From positions 16,334,001 to 16,398,000 of the forward strand of contig CM071596.1 in NCBI GenBank assembly GCA_036435485.1: DNA of 64,000 bases, read 5' to 3'. Origin of the DNA: Saposhnikovia divaricata (Eukaryota; Streptophyta; Magnoliopsida; Apiales; Apiaceae). Shown here in pieces: positions 44,995 through 55,066 of the stretch. A program made the translations under genes and the position numbers. A model generated the notes under the pieces. That model saw only the letters and a list, made by a program, of their open reading frames with translations, was not told the DNA's origin and ran no database searches. How positions within the stretch are numbered: the stretch's first letter is position 1; each line of letters opens with the position of its first letter.

Positions 44995-46569
44995 CTACAG
45001 TTTATCTAATGCTTGTTTGTTGAAGAAATCTTTAGAAACTTTAACAGTATTATAACAAGCTCTAACCTGTGTTTCAATTTCTCTAATCTTGGTTTCTTGT
45101 TCAGCAATCTTATCAACTTGTTTTACCATGTATTCTCCTAGACCCTTTTCTCTGTAGTTAAGTCGAGCTATTTCTTCTATATTCTTATCTTGATTAACCT
45201 GCACCTTTTTTAAATCTAACATTTGATTTTCAAGGTTAGTGTTAACAAGACTTATTCTCTCGTACCCTCTTTGTGTATTATTCAAGGAACTACGTAAACT
45301 ATAAATTAACTGAGCATCAGTAAGAATTACCGGTGTGGTATAATAAGTTGAAGATTCAGCATTTGCCACCAACGCAAAGTTTCCATATTCTTCATCTTCG
45401 CTATCTGTATCATCCCAGCTTTTACCAGCAGCCACATAAGCTCTTCCACTTTTCTTCTTTTCAGAAGCATAATCTTTCTTCTGTGCTTGCTTGGGTTTCT
45501 GACACTCAGTAGCAAAATGTCCCAACTCATTACAATTGAAACAACGGATTTTGCTTCTGTCAACAGTTCCAGTTTTATAACCTCCCCTGTTACTAGAGGA
45601 TGAAGAACCTCCTCTCTGAAATCTGTTATTTGACTTAAACCTGAACTTTGGATTTCTTCTGAATCTGAAGTTACTAAATTGTCTCACCATCATTGCCATA
45701 GATTCATCTTTCAATTGATCCAGCTCTTCAAGTGAATAAAATTCTCCACCATCCTGAGTAGCTGGTGTTTGGCCAAGTTCTACTTCAGTTTGTTCCTTGT
45801 TGAAACTGATAGGTTGACCAACTCTAGTTTCCACTTCCTTAGGAACCTCAACCACTAGAGCTGTAGAAGAATTTGCCATTCTGCCTTTGCCATAGAATTC
45901 CTTTTGCTGTACTTGTTCTAATTCATATGTTTTCAGAACACCAAACAGCCTTTCAAGAGCAACCTGAGTTAAATCTCTAGATTCTCTGATGGCAGTGATT
46001 CTATGCTCCAAGTGAGTAGGCATAGTTAGTAAAAACTTCATGTTGATCTCCTTCTGAGTATATTGCTTGCCATGAACTTGCAAGTTGTTGATTATCTTGT
46101 TATACCTTTCGAACACTTCCTGAATGCCTTCATTAGGGCCAGCTCTAAAGTGTTCATATTCAGAAGTTAGAATTTGTAGTCTATTTTCCTTGACTTCATC
46201 AGTCCCTTCATTAATGACCTCAATAGTTTCCCAGATGTGCTTATCAGTTTTACAATTTCTCACATGGCTATACATTATAGCATCTAGGGAATCCAATAAA
46301 ATGAGTCTCAAATTTTTATCCAATCCAGCTTCCTCCTTATCTTCAGAGGTATAGTTCTTAGGGTCCTTTGGATAGGATTTGGCAGGGACTGTTACAGTTC
46401 CATTTACAACTGTTTCAGTATCATGTTGCATGGGAGTTACTGGTCCATTTTCCAAAACCCACAAAAATCTTGGGTTTGCTACATCAAGAAATAATTCCAT
46501 TTTGCTTTTCCGCATATCATAATTATCTTTATTAAAGATAGGAATTTTAACATTGCCTTTGGCTGACAT
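44995..46569 (-). CDS. Copia gag (nucleocapsid), 524 aa
   Basis: Starts MSAKGNVKIPIFNKDNYDMRKSKMELFL, typical of plant copia gag (UBN2-type). A central alpha-helical region contains YTQKEINMKFLLTMPTHLEHR. The CCHC zinc knuckle CFNCNELGHFATEC lies at about residues 340-355, followed by a basic stretch and a C-terminal coiled-coil-like part. The ATG is 99 bp inside the 5' LTR edge, downstream of the PBS. It ends with TAG at 44995-44997, after which the coding continues in the -1 frame. The product packages element RNA into virus-like particles. Confidence 0.9.
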   Translation of the reverse strand: MSAKGNVKIPIFNKDNYDMRKSKMELFLDVANPRFLWVLENGPVTPMQHDTETVVNGTVTVPAKSYPKDPKNYTSEDKEEAGLDKNLRLILLDSLDAIMYSHVRNCKTDKHIWETIEVINEGTDEVKENRLQILTSEYEHFRAGPNEGIQEVFERYNKIINNLQVHGKQYTQKEINMKFLLTMPTHLEHRITAIRESRDLTQVALERLFGVLKTYELEQVQQKEFYGKGRMANSSTALVVEVPKEVETRVGQPISFNKEQTEVELGQTPATQDGGEFYSLEELDQLKDESMAMMVRQFSNFRFRRNPKFRFKSNNRFQRGGSSSSSNRGGYKTGTVDRSKIRCFNCNELGHFATECQKPKQAQKKDYASEKKKSGRAYVAAGKSWDDTDSEDEEYGNFALVANAESSTYYTTPVILTDAQLIYSLRSSLNNTQRGYERISLVNTNLENQMLDLKKVQVNQDKNIEEIARLNYREKGLGEYMVKQVDKIAEQETKIREIETQVRACYNTVKVSKDFFNKQALDKL

Positions 46570-46653
46570 GATGAATTTTTAAGAGAGTTAAAAATTCGAG
46601 CTTAATTTTTGATTGAGTAAAAATAGGATCTTGATTTGTGTATCAATCAATAG

Positions 46654-46665
46654 GCTCTGATACCA
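46654..46665 (-). other. Primer binding site (initiator tRNA-Met) of the copia element
   Basis: The minus strand reads TGGTATCAGAGC, two bases from the 5' LTR edge. Confidence 0.93.
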
Positions 46666-46667
46666 AT

Positions 46668-48066
46668 TGTTAGGTCCGATAAGATTGTAGAAGGGGGGGT
46701 TGAATACAATCTATACCAATTTCTCAAAATTTATTTGTTAAATAATTTTCACTTAAACGAATATTTTTGTGCGGAATAATATAACACAAATTTCAAGTTG
46801 AATATAGCAATATATTAACTTGAGGGGTGTTACAAAATCAGTCCAAATGATTATCAAGTAATTAATAACTAATTAGAAAATTCAACATGAACTTTGCTAA
46901 TTTAGTTAATAAAATCAAGATATCAATTTGTGAACTAGGAAACTTAATTCGCTAGTAGTACAAGAATCACAAGTAAACAAGTTCCAATGGATAGGATATT
47001 ACAACTGAGATGAACTTGAATTTACAGAATTAAATTTGAAGGTGTTCTTGAGCTTGAGAGAGAGAGAGAAAACAGCTGCTGTGTGTATTTTTCTTGTTTA
47101 GCTCGACTGGTTCTTTTGCTTCTGCATTCTTCTGCCTTATATACACAGCCATAGTCATATTACTTGATTTAAACTGATATGACAATCATTTTACATTAAT
47201 ATGACAATCGGTATGACTATCAAATGAATGTAATATGACTGTCCAGCTTAAATATGACTTTCGGTATAACTTATCTAGTCAATATAACATTCGGTATAAC
47301 TTACCAATTGAATGAAATATGACTATCTCCTTTGAACTTCATATGACTATCTCCTTTGAACTGAATATGACTATCTCCTTTATAAACTGAATATGACTAT
47401 CGGTATAACTATCAGTTTGATAGTTATATCATCATATTTTTCAGTTTATAATTAATTAAATGACTTATTAAAAATCATTTAACTAATTAATCCTTTTTCA
47501 TATTAATTCTTATTTAATTAATCTAATAATCACTTTAACAAATATATTAATTCTGATAGAATTAATTTATTTATTAACTTAATTACTTGACTTAATCAAT
47601 TAAAATAGAATTAATATAAATTCTTTAATAGTCAATACTCCGCTGAAAACCACATAATTATGATAAGGAACATACACTGGCATGATGTTGACATTCGATG
47701 TACTGTCTGGTTCATGAACGACTAACTCCAATCTCTGTTCTTCATCGTGACTTTTAACACTGTGGTCTCTTTATACTCTTCACTCTCATCAATCATTCGG
47801 TACTGAAATTGTTTCTTGTCACTAATAGAAATCTCTGTCTTCTTAAATGAATCCACTTGTTTCAATGCTACCTTGAGGCCTGATCAGATATCTGAATCTT
47901 CTTCCAGTGTAAAACATCAAAACTATAGATTGACTTGTTGATTTTTCCTCTGACGGTTATCATCTTTTGAGATTCCTGTGACAGTTGATATTATTTACTT
48001 ATTACAATCTAGTTTAATTGGATTAGGATCCTCGAACTACAAATAGGCTGAGTCATATGCCTTTCA
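46668..48066 (-). mobile_element. 5' LTR of the minus-strand copia element (1399 bp)
   Basis: Partner of 34554-35950 and adjacent to the PBS. It carries the same ATATGACTATC word cluster (47150-47430) and the GA run, two bases longer here. Confidence 0.95.
47135..47143 (-). promoter_or_regulatory. Probable TATA box of the copia 5' LTR
   Basis: The minus strand reads TATATAAGG, placed about 470 bp from the inner LTR edge. The same site is in the other LTR near 35021-35029. Confidence 0.45.
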
Positions 48067-48071
48067 CTAGC
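48067..48071 (+). other. Target site duplication CTAGC, right copy
   Basis: Exact repeat of 34549-34553. Confidence 0.93.
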
Positions 48072-48418
48072 CTCTGGCATTGGTTTCCAAACGTCTTCAT
48101 TGCTTAGTTGGTGTCCAGATTTCTCAAGGCTAAAAAGTTGCCCATTTGTTTATGATTTATAGGCATAATTAGAACTGCCCAGACCTTTCCTAGTGCTCTG
48201 TCCATTGCCACCATGGACCTCTTAGCTGTCTTCTTCATCATTAACCTGTATATAAGAAAGCATCACATAAATGCTTCTAAGCCTCTAAAGTGCATATACA
48301 TCGCCTTTACTACAATCAGATTTCCTTAAATCAGCATTTGTAGAAGATGTAATGATTATATCTTTTCATTTGCACATGTTAAATACGTGACAAGTTTTTA
48401 TATATCTTTCTCTTGTAG
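48072..48418. other. Flanking sequence of the copia insertion, unassigned
   Basis: Possibly the other side of an old minus-strand coding fragment. The frame ending VWKPMPEA at the junction would continue at 34553 as SDTVIKSTKF. No family is recognised and several stops lie upstream. Confidence 0.3.
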
Positions 48419-48493
48419 CTATTCTTTGAGGTAGGTGTGAAGTTGGTGTTCAAGGAAGTTACATCCAAATACCTGAGGAAACGTATAGTGGAG
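48419..48493 (+). pseudogene. Orphan exon, 25 codons, unrecognised
   Basis: Bounded by TCTTGTAG and GAG|GTATGA, in phase 0, reading FFEVGVKLVFKEVTSKYLRK. It has the shape of a real exon, but I cannot name the family. It precedes the AP3-like exons and does not look like the missing MADS exon. Confidence 0.45.
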
Positions 48494-48647
48494 GTATGAT
48501 CTTATAATAATTTGTGTAGAATATATGTGTCTTCTTGTGTCTGTTGCCTCTATGAATTGATTGAGATAGTTGCTTATTTATACCCAAGTTAACGTTCGAT
48601 ACAACCATGTTTTGCATTTTTCATGTTTGATTTTGGTTAATATTCAG

Positions 48648-49104
48648 GATGAAAAAGATATATGATCAGTATCAGAGGACTCAAGGTTGTGATTTATGGA
48701 GTATGCACTACCAGGTGTGTCTTTATATTGTTCTATATCTGTCTCACTGTCTGTGTTTAATCTGCAAAAGATAAGGCTATCCAAATTAAAACTAAACTTA
48801 GTTTCTAACTTTAATTTTTATATACAATGACATGGTTTGTCTGACTCGTGTAGAAAATGCAAGAAATCTTAAGAAAAATGAAAGAGATCAACATAAGACT
48901 CTGGAATAAGATCGGGTAAATTAACGAACATCACTGATGAGATGCTATATAATTAATGGATTTGTGTTAGAATTTTTCTGATTTGTTGATTATGGCGACA
49001 GCATAAGAGTTGGTAATGGTGATTTGAGCAATGTGAATGAAAGCGAACTGTATTGTATTGAGCAGAAGATGGAAGACTCTGTTGCCGTTATACGTGAGCG
49101 CAAG
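48648..49104 (+). pseudogene. AP3/TM6-like MADS-box gene fragment: K-box exons 2-4
   Basis: Three putative exons, 48648-48714 (67 bp), 48854-48915 (62 bp) and 49002-49104 (103 bp), have GT-AG borders and compatible phases. They read IYDQYQRTQGCDLWSMHYQ, KMQEILRKMKEIN and LYCIEQKMEDSVAVIRERK. These match the start and middle of the K domain of B-class APETALA3-type factors. Exon sizes agree with the usual AP3 exons 2-4 (67, 62, 100 bp). The DNA-binding MADS exon and all later exons are absent nearby, so no functional factor can be made. Sequence on both sides belongs to other genes, which suggests capture by a transposon. Confidence 0.78.
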
Positions 49105-49165
49105 GTTACTTTTAAGTATTAACAGTACAATTTTGGTATAGTTAGCCAGTTGGCATAATACTCAG

Positions 49166-49447
49166 AACGTTTTACAAGATCACATTGAAAGTATTAGCTT
49201 GATGTCACCAGAAGATCTTGGTGCTGCAAAAGAAGAAAGGCAACTTGTGGAATCCCTTTGGAGTGCTCACTTCAATGAACTGTTATCTCCTCAACAGAAG
49301 GGGCTTCTTGTTCTCCCCGGAGAAGATGCACCAGCACCAGCACCAGATGTTGCCAGAAAATATTTTGAACCTGTTCTTCTAGCTTGGGCTGCTAACTCTC
49401 CAGGTGGTGTTAATAGTTCTAGCTCTGAAAAGAAAGAGGCTACATAG
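49166..49447 (+). pseudogene. Orphan terminal exon, ~93 codons, unrecognised
   Basis: After a CTCAG acceptor the frame reads NVLQDHIESISLMSPEDLG, then ERQLVESLWSAHFNELLSP and an APAPAP stretch, ending SSSSEKKEAT and TAG. Composition and codon use look like a genuine protein C-terminus rich in helix formers. I do not recognise the family. It sits ~60 bp after the last AP3-like exon and cannot be its normal continuation. Confidence 0.5.
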
Positions 49448-49639
49448 CTATTGGGTCTGGATCCTCCATCACAGTAGCTTTTGTGTGTACTCAAGTGTAA
49501 TCCTTTTCAGTTTGTAATTTGAGCAATGTTACATGCTTCTACTTTGTTTTATCTTCGAAAATTTTAATTATTTGTATGCTGTTATTTGATTTTGATATGC
49601 TACAGCTTACATGAAGTTAAGTGCAATTATAATATTAAT

Positions 49640-50073
49640 TAGTGGATTACTAAAAAAATTAATGGGAATACCATTGACAAATGGTTATTAAAACTACCAA
49701 CCGATTATCCGTTCGCAATCTGTTATAAATTTTTTATTAATAATACCAAAAGACTATCCGTTGACAATCCGTTAGTAAATATAACGGAAGTTGCGTAGGC
49801 ATTTCGTTGCTAATAATACCAACGGAATATATCTGTTACGAAGTCTGTTGGGTTATGGTTATGTGTAAAAACAAGAATTCCATTACCAGTCTGTCCGTTG
49901 TTAAGTTTAGTAACGGAAATAAATTCCGTTAGAGACTTCCCAACGACGTTTGTTCCAACGACAGTATTTTGTTATTATTCCGTTAGGAAACCATTTTACA
50001 ACCATTTTACCAACGGATTTCAGTAACTTAGCAACGAGAAGTCCTGTTAGCAGAAATGGATTTTCTTGTAGTG
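49640..50073 (+). mobile_element. CACTA-type element A, right end with subterminal repeats
   Basis: The stretch ends TTTTCTTGTAGTG (50061-50073), the inverse of the CACTACAAGAAA terminus of plant CACTA transposons. Before it lie many variants of CCGTTA/TAACGG words, such as CCAACGGAT, TAACGGAA and CCGTTAGTAA, in both orientations. That is the subterminal repeat pattern of this superfamily. I found no matching left end in the window, so the extent and the 3-bp target duplication are unknown. Confidence 0.7.
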
Positions 50074-50534
50074 ACATTGGAAACCACTTGTCTCATTCTA
50101 ACAATACTTTTTACGAAGTATTGTCTATGCTTCATTCACATAATATTTCTAAAAAATGTTGTGTGTTGGTTCACTGTCATACAGCACTATGGATAACATA
50201 TTGTATGATTGCTACTTCGACAACAGACCTAAAAACACTTGTCTGAATACAACAACGATTTTCCGGGATATTGTGTTGCAGGCATTCACACAACACTTAT
50301 TTGCTAACGCTTGTCTAATCTTAGAAATACTTATGCATTTACACAACACCCCTGGTCAAGAAATGCTTGTCTAGTAAGATTTATCACACAACGGTTTTGG
50401 CCCATTGTGTGAATGCTGGATTACACAATACTTTCTCGAGTAGGAAAATAACAGTTGTCTGATCATTTCGGGCAACACTTTTTTCCATGGGTGTTGTCTG
50501 ATACGTGTCGTATATTGCCAGATTTCTTGTAGTG
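50074..50534 (+). mobile_element. CACTA-type element B, right end with subterminal repeats
   Basis: A second TTTCTTGTAGTG ends at 50534 and abuts an ABC transporter exon. Upstream repeats are a different set (ACACAAC, AAC(A/G)CTTGTCT, TTGTCTGAT). Element A appears to have ended inside or beside element B. No left terminus CACTACAAGAAA was found. Confidence 0.68.
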
Positions 50535-50535
50535 A

Positions 50536-51379
50536 AATGCTGCTTCAGTACAACCGGTGGTGGATGTAGAACGAACAGTGTTTTACAGAGAAAGAGCTGC
50601 TGGAATGTACTCAGCTTTGCCATATGCTTTTGCATAGGTGATTAGTCCTCTCGTGTTGATTTTTTTTCCCGCAAACGTTGTGACTTGTGCTGTGCGTGCC
50701 TGCGCATGTACACATAATTCGGAAATTGATCTAATTTTCCTTTCTCTTTGCAGGTTCTGGTCGAAATTCCATATATCATGTCTCAGGCGGGAGTATATGG
50801 TCTTATTGTCTATGCAATGATCGGATTCGACTGGACAGCCACAAAATTCTTTTGGTATTTGTTTTTCATGTTTTTCACCTTTATGTACTTCACCTTCTTC
50901 GGCATGATGACTGTGGCCGTGACTCCCAATGCCGATGTTGCTTTTATCATTGCTGCTGCATTTTATGGAATATGGAATCTCTTTTCAGGATTTATTGTCC
51001 CACGACCTGTAAGTTACAGTTCCTTGACCTAATTCTTGATTTTTCGAAAAAACTCGACAAGAACACATACTAAAGTACATTACTAACGCCTCTTCTTTGA
51101 ATGTATCAACAACAGAGCATTCCTAAATGGTGGAGATGGTACTCTTGGGTATGTCCAGTTGCATACACATTGTACGGTCTGATTGCATCACAATTCGGAG
51201 ACATCGAAGACAAGACCCTTACCGACACTAACCAAACTGTGAAGAAATTTATCGAAGATTATTTCGGGTACGACCATGATAATGTTTGGGCAGTTGCACT
51301 TGCAGTAGTTGGATTCACACTTCTTTTCACCGTCACATTTGCTTATTCAATTAAATCATTCAACTTTCAAAGACGATAG
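50536..51379 (+). pseudogene. PDR-type ABCG transporter, last three exons (C-terminal membrane domain)
   Basis: Exons 50536-50637, 50754-51008 and 51116-51379 have clean GT-AG borders. They read VERTVFYRERAAGMYSALPY, then VLVEIPYIMSQAGVYG, FFWYLFFMFFTFMYFTFFGM, AFYGIWNLFSGFIVPRP, then IPKWWRWYSWVCPVAYTLYG, LIASQFGDIEDK and the family ending SFNFQRR. At least four membrane segments of the second transmembrane domain are visible. Full PDR proteins are ~1400 residues. Here only ~205 remain, cut at the left by a CACTA end. The last codon of the first exon is TAG, an in-frame stop, so the fragment is not translatable through. Confidence 0.9.
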
Positions 51380-52727
51380 AATGTTGAGAGTTTGGGCTGC
51401 TTGACTTTTTTTTTTAATAATCCCAATCCCGTGTTCAGACCAGCTTTCACGTACATTGATTAATTCGAAGAATTGCACCGGACCTCATGTCTTTTGGAAG
51501 TAGTCCAACCTTTTAAGTTGTATCTACATGTATATGATGTTGATTGTATCTATATGTATATGATGTTGAAAGATAAAAAGATTGAGATTATAATACGTCA
51601 CATGTATCTTTATTGTAATCGTTGCATGATGCAACATGTTTCTATGTTTTTTGTGGAGATTAAAGTGATGGGTTTGCAGGAAATGGAAGATAGACGAGAT
51701 TTGCCTGAGAAAGTATCTTGCTACGAAGGAGTCTTCTACAATTACTTTAGCCATAGGTTTGGCTTTCTGAATTGCTTATATTGGTAAAAAAAACTGTTAC
51801 CAGTTACGGATTATCTATCGTCAGTACATGCACTTCAAGCCTACCAATTAAATGTTTTCTGCTGTTTCATATTTTTAACAGTTTAAACACTTGCTATTTA
51901 CATATGCTGCTGCAGTTTAGTATACAAGCGAGGGCCTTTCACACGTTGGCTTAGTTTATGATTCTTGGAATTCACTTATTTAGTGGTTTTTTCTAGAGTT
52001 GTACTTGTGCCCTATCAACAGAGAACTTGTTCGGATTTATCTCTTAGGAGCAAGGGAGACTTTCCGTAAAATGTTGGTATTTTGGTTATAATCCTATGTA
52101 TTCAATTTATTTGCAGAATTAAAGCTTTTAGTATCTATATTGTACCATCCTTATACCTTGAGTCATTTGCTGTTAAAAGGTCCAAGTTCACCACTTCCCT
52201 TTCTGTCGCTCCTTTTCCTCAAATGTTTGGAACAGCAAACAAAATAAGTCGATTAGGCAGATAAATCCTCTTTAGTTATCTACTTCCCTAGCACTTCACC
52301 TTTTCTTTTTCCTTCAGCTCCCTTGTTTTTTTCTCCTTCTAATTGGACCACTGCATTGTATGTAGACGGGTTTATAAATTAATACTTCATTTGGATTTGG
52401 ATTCTTTGATCTTTAGAATAATACAGTAAATGGTCAAAAAATTGGGTTGTTGATACTTAAATTTGCGAGCGGAACCCATATTACACCTATAAAAGCCTAA
52501 AACTCTGTTACCTTCAGTTTTGTTTATTTATTAACTTTTAGAGAGGGTTTTGTCATTCAGAAGACAACACTCGCTTAACATAAGGACAGGAAAGAAGAAA
52601 TCTGTACTTAGCTAGAGAAGTTATTTAGAACTATTTCTTTTCTGCAATGCTTACTTTACTACCTTGTGAGCTGCAATGATTTTGCTTCTATTTTTGCTCA
52701 CTTGGTGTGTTTCTGAACAAATTGCAG
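51380..52727. other. Downstream sequence of the transporter fragment, no gene seen
   Basis: AT-rich sequence with short unsupported frames. It probably contains the old 3' UTR of the ABCG gene (about 51380-51500) and introns or leader of the next fragment. Confidence 0.5.
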
Positions 52728-53003
52728 GAATGGATGCCCAAATTGCCTATGGATTTCATCACTTGCGCAACGAAAAGCCTTACCTTCCACAAGGTCCAGT
52801 TGCAAATAAGGTATAAACTTTACTATTTCTGCCACTTGAATTAAATTTCCTTGCACGAGCTTGATTTTCAGATTTTTATTGTTACATTGTAATTAATAAC
52901 TTCTGATTAACATATGGGTTTTTTCTTTGCAGATTATTTACTCCTGTTTCACTTGCACACAGGGGTGGTTTTTCACCCCTTGCATTGCAGATCCCGGTTT
53001 AAG
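52728..53003 (+). pseudogene. Two orphan exons of an unrecognised gene
   Basis: Exon 52728-52810 (after TTGCAG, before GTATAA) reads MDAQIAYGFHHLRNEKPYL...PVANK. Exon 52933-53003 (after TTTGCAG, before GTATTC) reads IIYSCFTCTQGWFFTPCIAD..., and the phases fit. They look like conserved protein sequence, but I cannot name the family. No further exons follow before the tandem array at 54252. Confidence 0.5.
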
Positions 53004-54251
53004 GTATTCTCTACCATGCCTCTTCCCTAGGTCTTATGAATCTTTTTTTTTTAAATGTTTGTAATTGTTACTGCTTGATATCACATCCTTTGATTTTTGA
53101 GCTGAACCTTGAAACTGCCTGCACCCTTGCAATGTTTATAACTAGCATACCATTGTGCACTTTCTTAACATAGTACCATTGCGCACTTTCTTAAGATCCA
53201 GGTTTGTCATTTGGCTATAAAGGATCTCTCTAATGAATATTGTGAGACATGATTACTCCTCACGTGAATGGTTATACCAAAACCTTGCAGCCTGTCATAA
53301 AAGAATAGAGCAGCTATTGTCATTTGTCTGTACTCTGTAATCTGGCACTCCAAAAAGGTCAAAATATTATGTTTAAGTCACCCCGTCCACACTGAGTAAC
53401 CAACTTCTGTAATATTGAGAAGCTAAGCTTTAGATTTGGCAGACCTATATCTACTATATTTCCGCCTGTTTCCCTTTTGATGAGAACACACTTCCCATGC
53501 CTTGATGGGGTTCCTTATTCTTCCCAACATCCTTGGTTAATTTTTATTCCTACTCTCCAGCCCAGTAGGATTTAGATTTGGCAGACCTTTATCTATATTT
53601 CTGCCAGTTTCCCATATGATGAGAACACACTCCCCATGCCTTCATAGGGTTCCTTATTTTTCTTCCCAACATCCGTGGTTAAATTTTACTCTTACTCTCC
53701 AGCCCAATAGGATTTTTTTGTTAAATATACTTCTTGCCTACTAGGGAGCCAGTTTAATTTGAAGTGTAAATTGAAATGATTACTTCCTAATACAAGCAGT
53801 CGTACTGAATTTGAGGGTTGCACTTCGGCAGTTAAAGTTCTCTATTTCTATTTCATACTGTTCTGATTCAATTAGAGCTTCTGCATGAGGAGACTCACAG
53901 TTTTGAGTAAATTATGAAATAGAATTGAGGCGGACAGTTTATTTTTGAGTATCCGAAGCTTGAATTGTCAAAAATAACACTTTTCTCGACAGTGGAAGCT
54001 GTAGCAGAGGGTTATGAAGGGATCTTGGTTATTCAATGTGGGTTTTGAAAGTAAATTTCTCAGAATCAGTAGAATCAGAGAAACATAAGGAATAAGGGGA
54101 GCAGTCAGGTATAAGAACGGGAGATATGTCAGGAAGAAGTTAATTTTATCGAGAAATGAGAGACCAGAACTGAGATTTGAGAGATTAGAGATGGGAAGAG
54201 GGAAAAACTTGGAGAGAAGCTTTCAGGAATAGATTTAACAAATTAGTAGAA
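53004..54251. other. Non-coding stretch before the 2.6-kb tandem array
   Basis: Apart from a ~142-bp direct duplication (listed separately) I see no gene, RNA or element signature. Confidence 0.5.
53432..53715 (+). repeat. Two-copy tandem repeat, period 142 bp
   Basis: Copies start at 53432 and 53574 with AGATTTGGCAGACC and share GATGAGAACACAC, CCCATGCCTT and TACTCTCCAGCCCA. They are about 85-90% alike by eye. Confidence 0.9.
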
Positions 54252-55066
54252 CCTTTTGTTATATGAGATGATTGTTGTTTTATTTTGGTACCGAGAAGGA
54301 AGGCCTTGCCAGCACTCAAGTTGGTCTATGTTGTGCCTGGCTCAGATCACCGATGTTTTTGTCTGAGATATTAAACGTGTATTCTTCATGGCAATTACAT
54401 AAAGTTGAATGTTATGCAGTTCCATGACGACTTAAAAGCTTTCAAGTCTCAACATTGTCATCTTGTGGATGCTGTCCTATGAAATAACCTGGCAGTCTTT
54501 GGAGAATATTAGAACCGTATGAACTATCAAGTATTCAAATATGTGGAGCTTAATTTTTTTCTGTACTAACCCATTGAAAGTAAATGATATCATCTTTTAC
54601 AAAAAACAAGAAGGAAAGATTGGAGAGTTTGATTTTGTCAACTTGCAGAAGGGTGGCTTAGGATAAATGTTAATTTGGAGCCACTAGTCTCATGCTTAAT
54701 CCTTCTAAATTTTGCATGGAAATTTACATTGACAGTATTTACTTAAAGCTATTCATTGGAAATTTTCACAATAAAATTGGTAGCATCCCGAACAACGTGG
54801 TTATCGAGTTTACTTCGAAGAATCACTATCACAATAGGCTAAGGTTTTCACTTGGGTTGATCCTTGACTTGATCAGGCGCAAATCAATTGCTTGGCAAAC
54901 TATCACACATATTCTTACATCCAATATACTGGTTTTTCTTCCCCCGTGAAACATATACGACTTGTTTCAACTAGTTTCCAAGACTTTATTTCCAACAAGC
55001 ATCCAAGTTGGTTTTTATTGCAGTTTGGCTTTGTAATGTCTAAGCTCAAATTCAATCATTTAAGCA

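Larger units (their letters stand above)
34554..48066 (-). mobile_element. Full-length Ty1-copia retrotransposon, 13.5 kb (SIRE/Maximus-like plan)
   Basis: LTRs at 34554-35950 and 46668-48066 are in direct orientation, bounded TGTTAGG...TTTCA on the plus strand (TGAAAGG...CCTAACA on the element strand). A perfect CTAGC duplication flanks them. The interior order on the minus strand is PBS, gag, protease, integrase, RT, RNase H, non-coding spacer, a ~1064-codon extra ORF and polypurine tract. Size, order and the ORF after pol fit the SIRE/Maximus lineage. Coding parts are spread over three frames and carry several nonsense codons, so this copy is not autonomous. Confidence 0.94.

Noticed and set aside
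49640..50073. Left end CACTACAAGAAA for the CACTA elements
   Set aside because: I looked through the window on the plus strand and found no match, so no full element is claimed.
54692..54949. 85-codon frame present in all four tandem copies
   Set aside because: Conservation follows from recent tandem duplication. The copies differ by amino-acid changes and no domain is visible.
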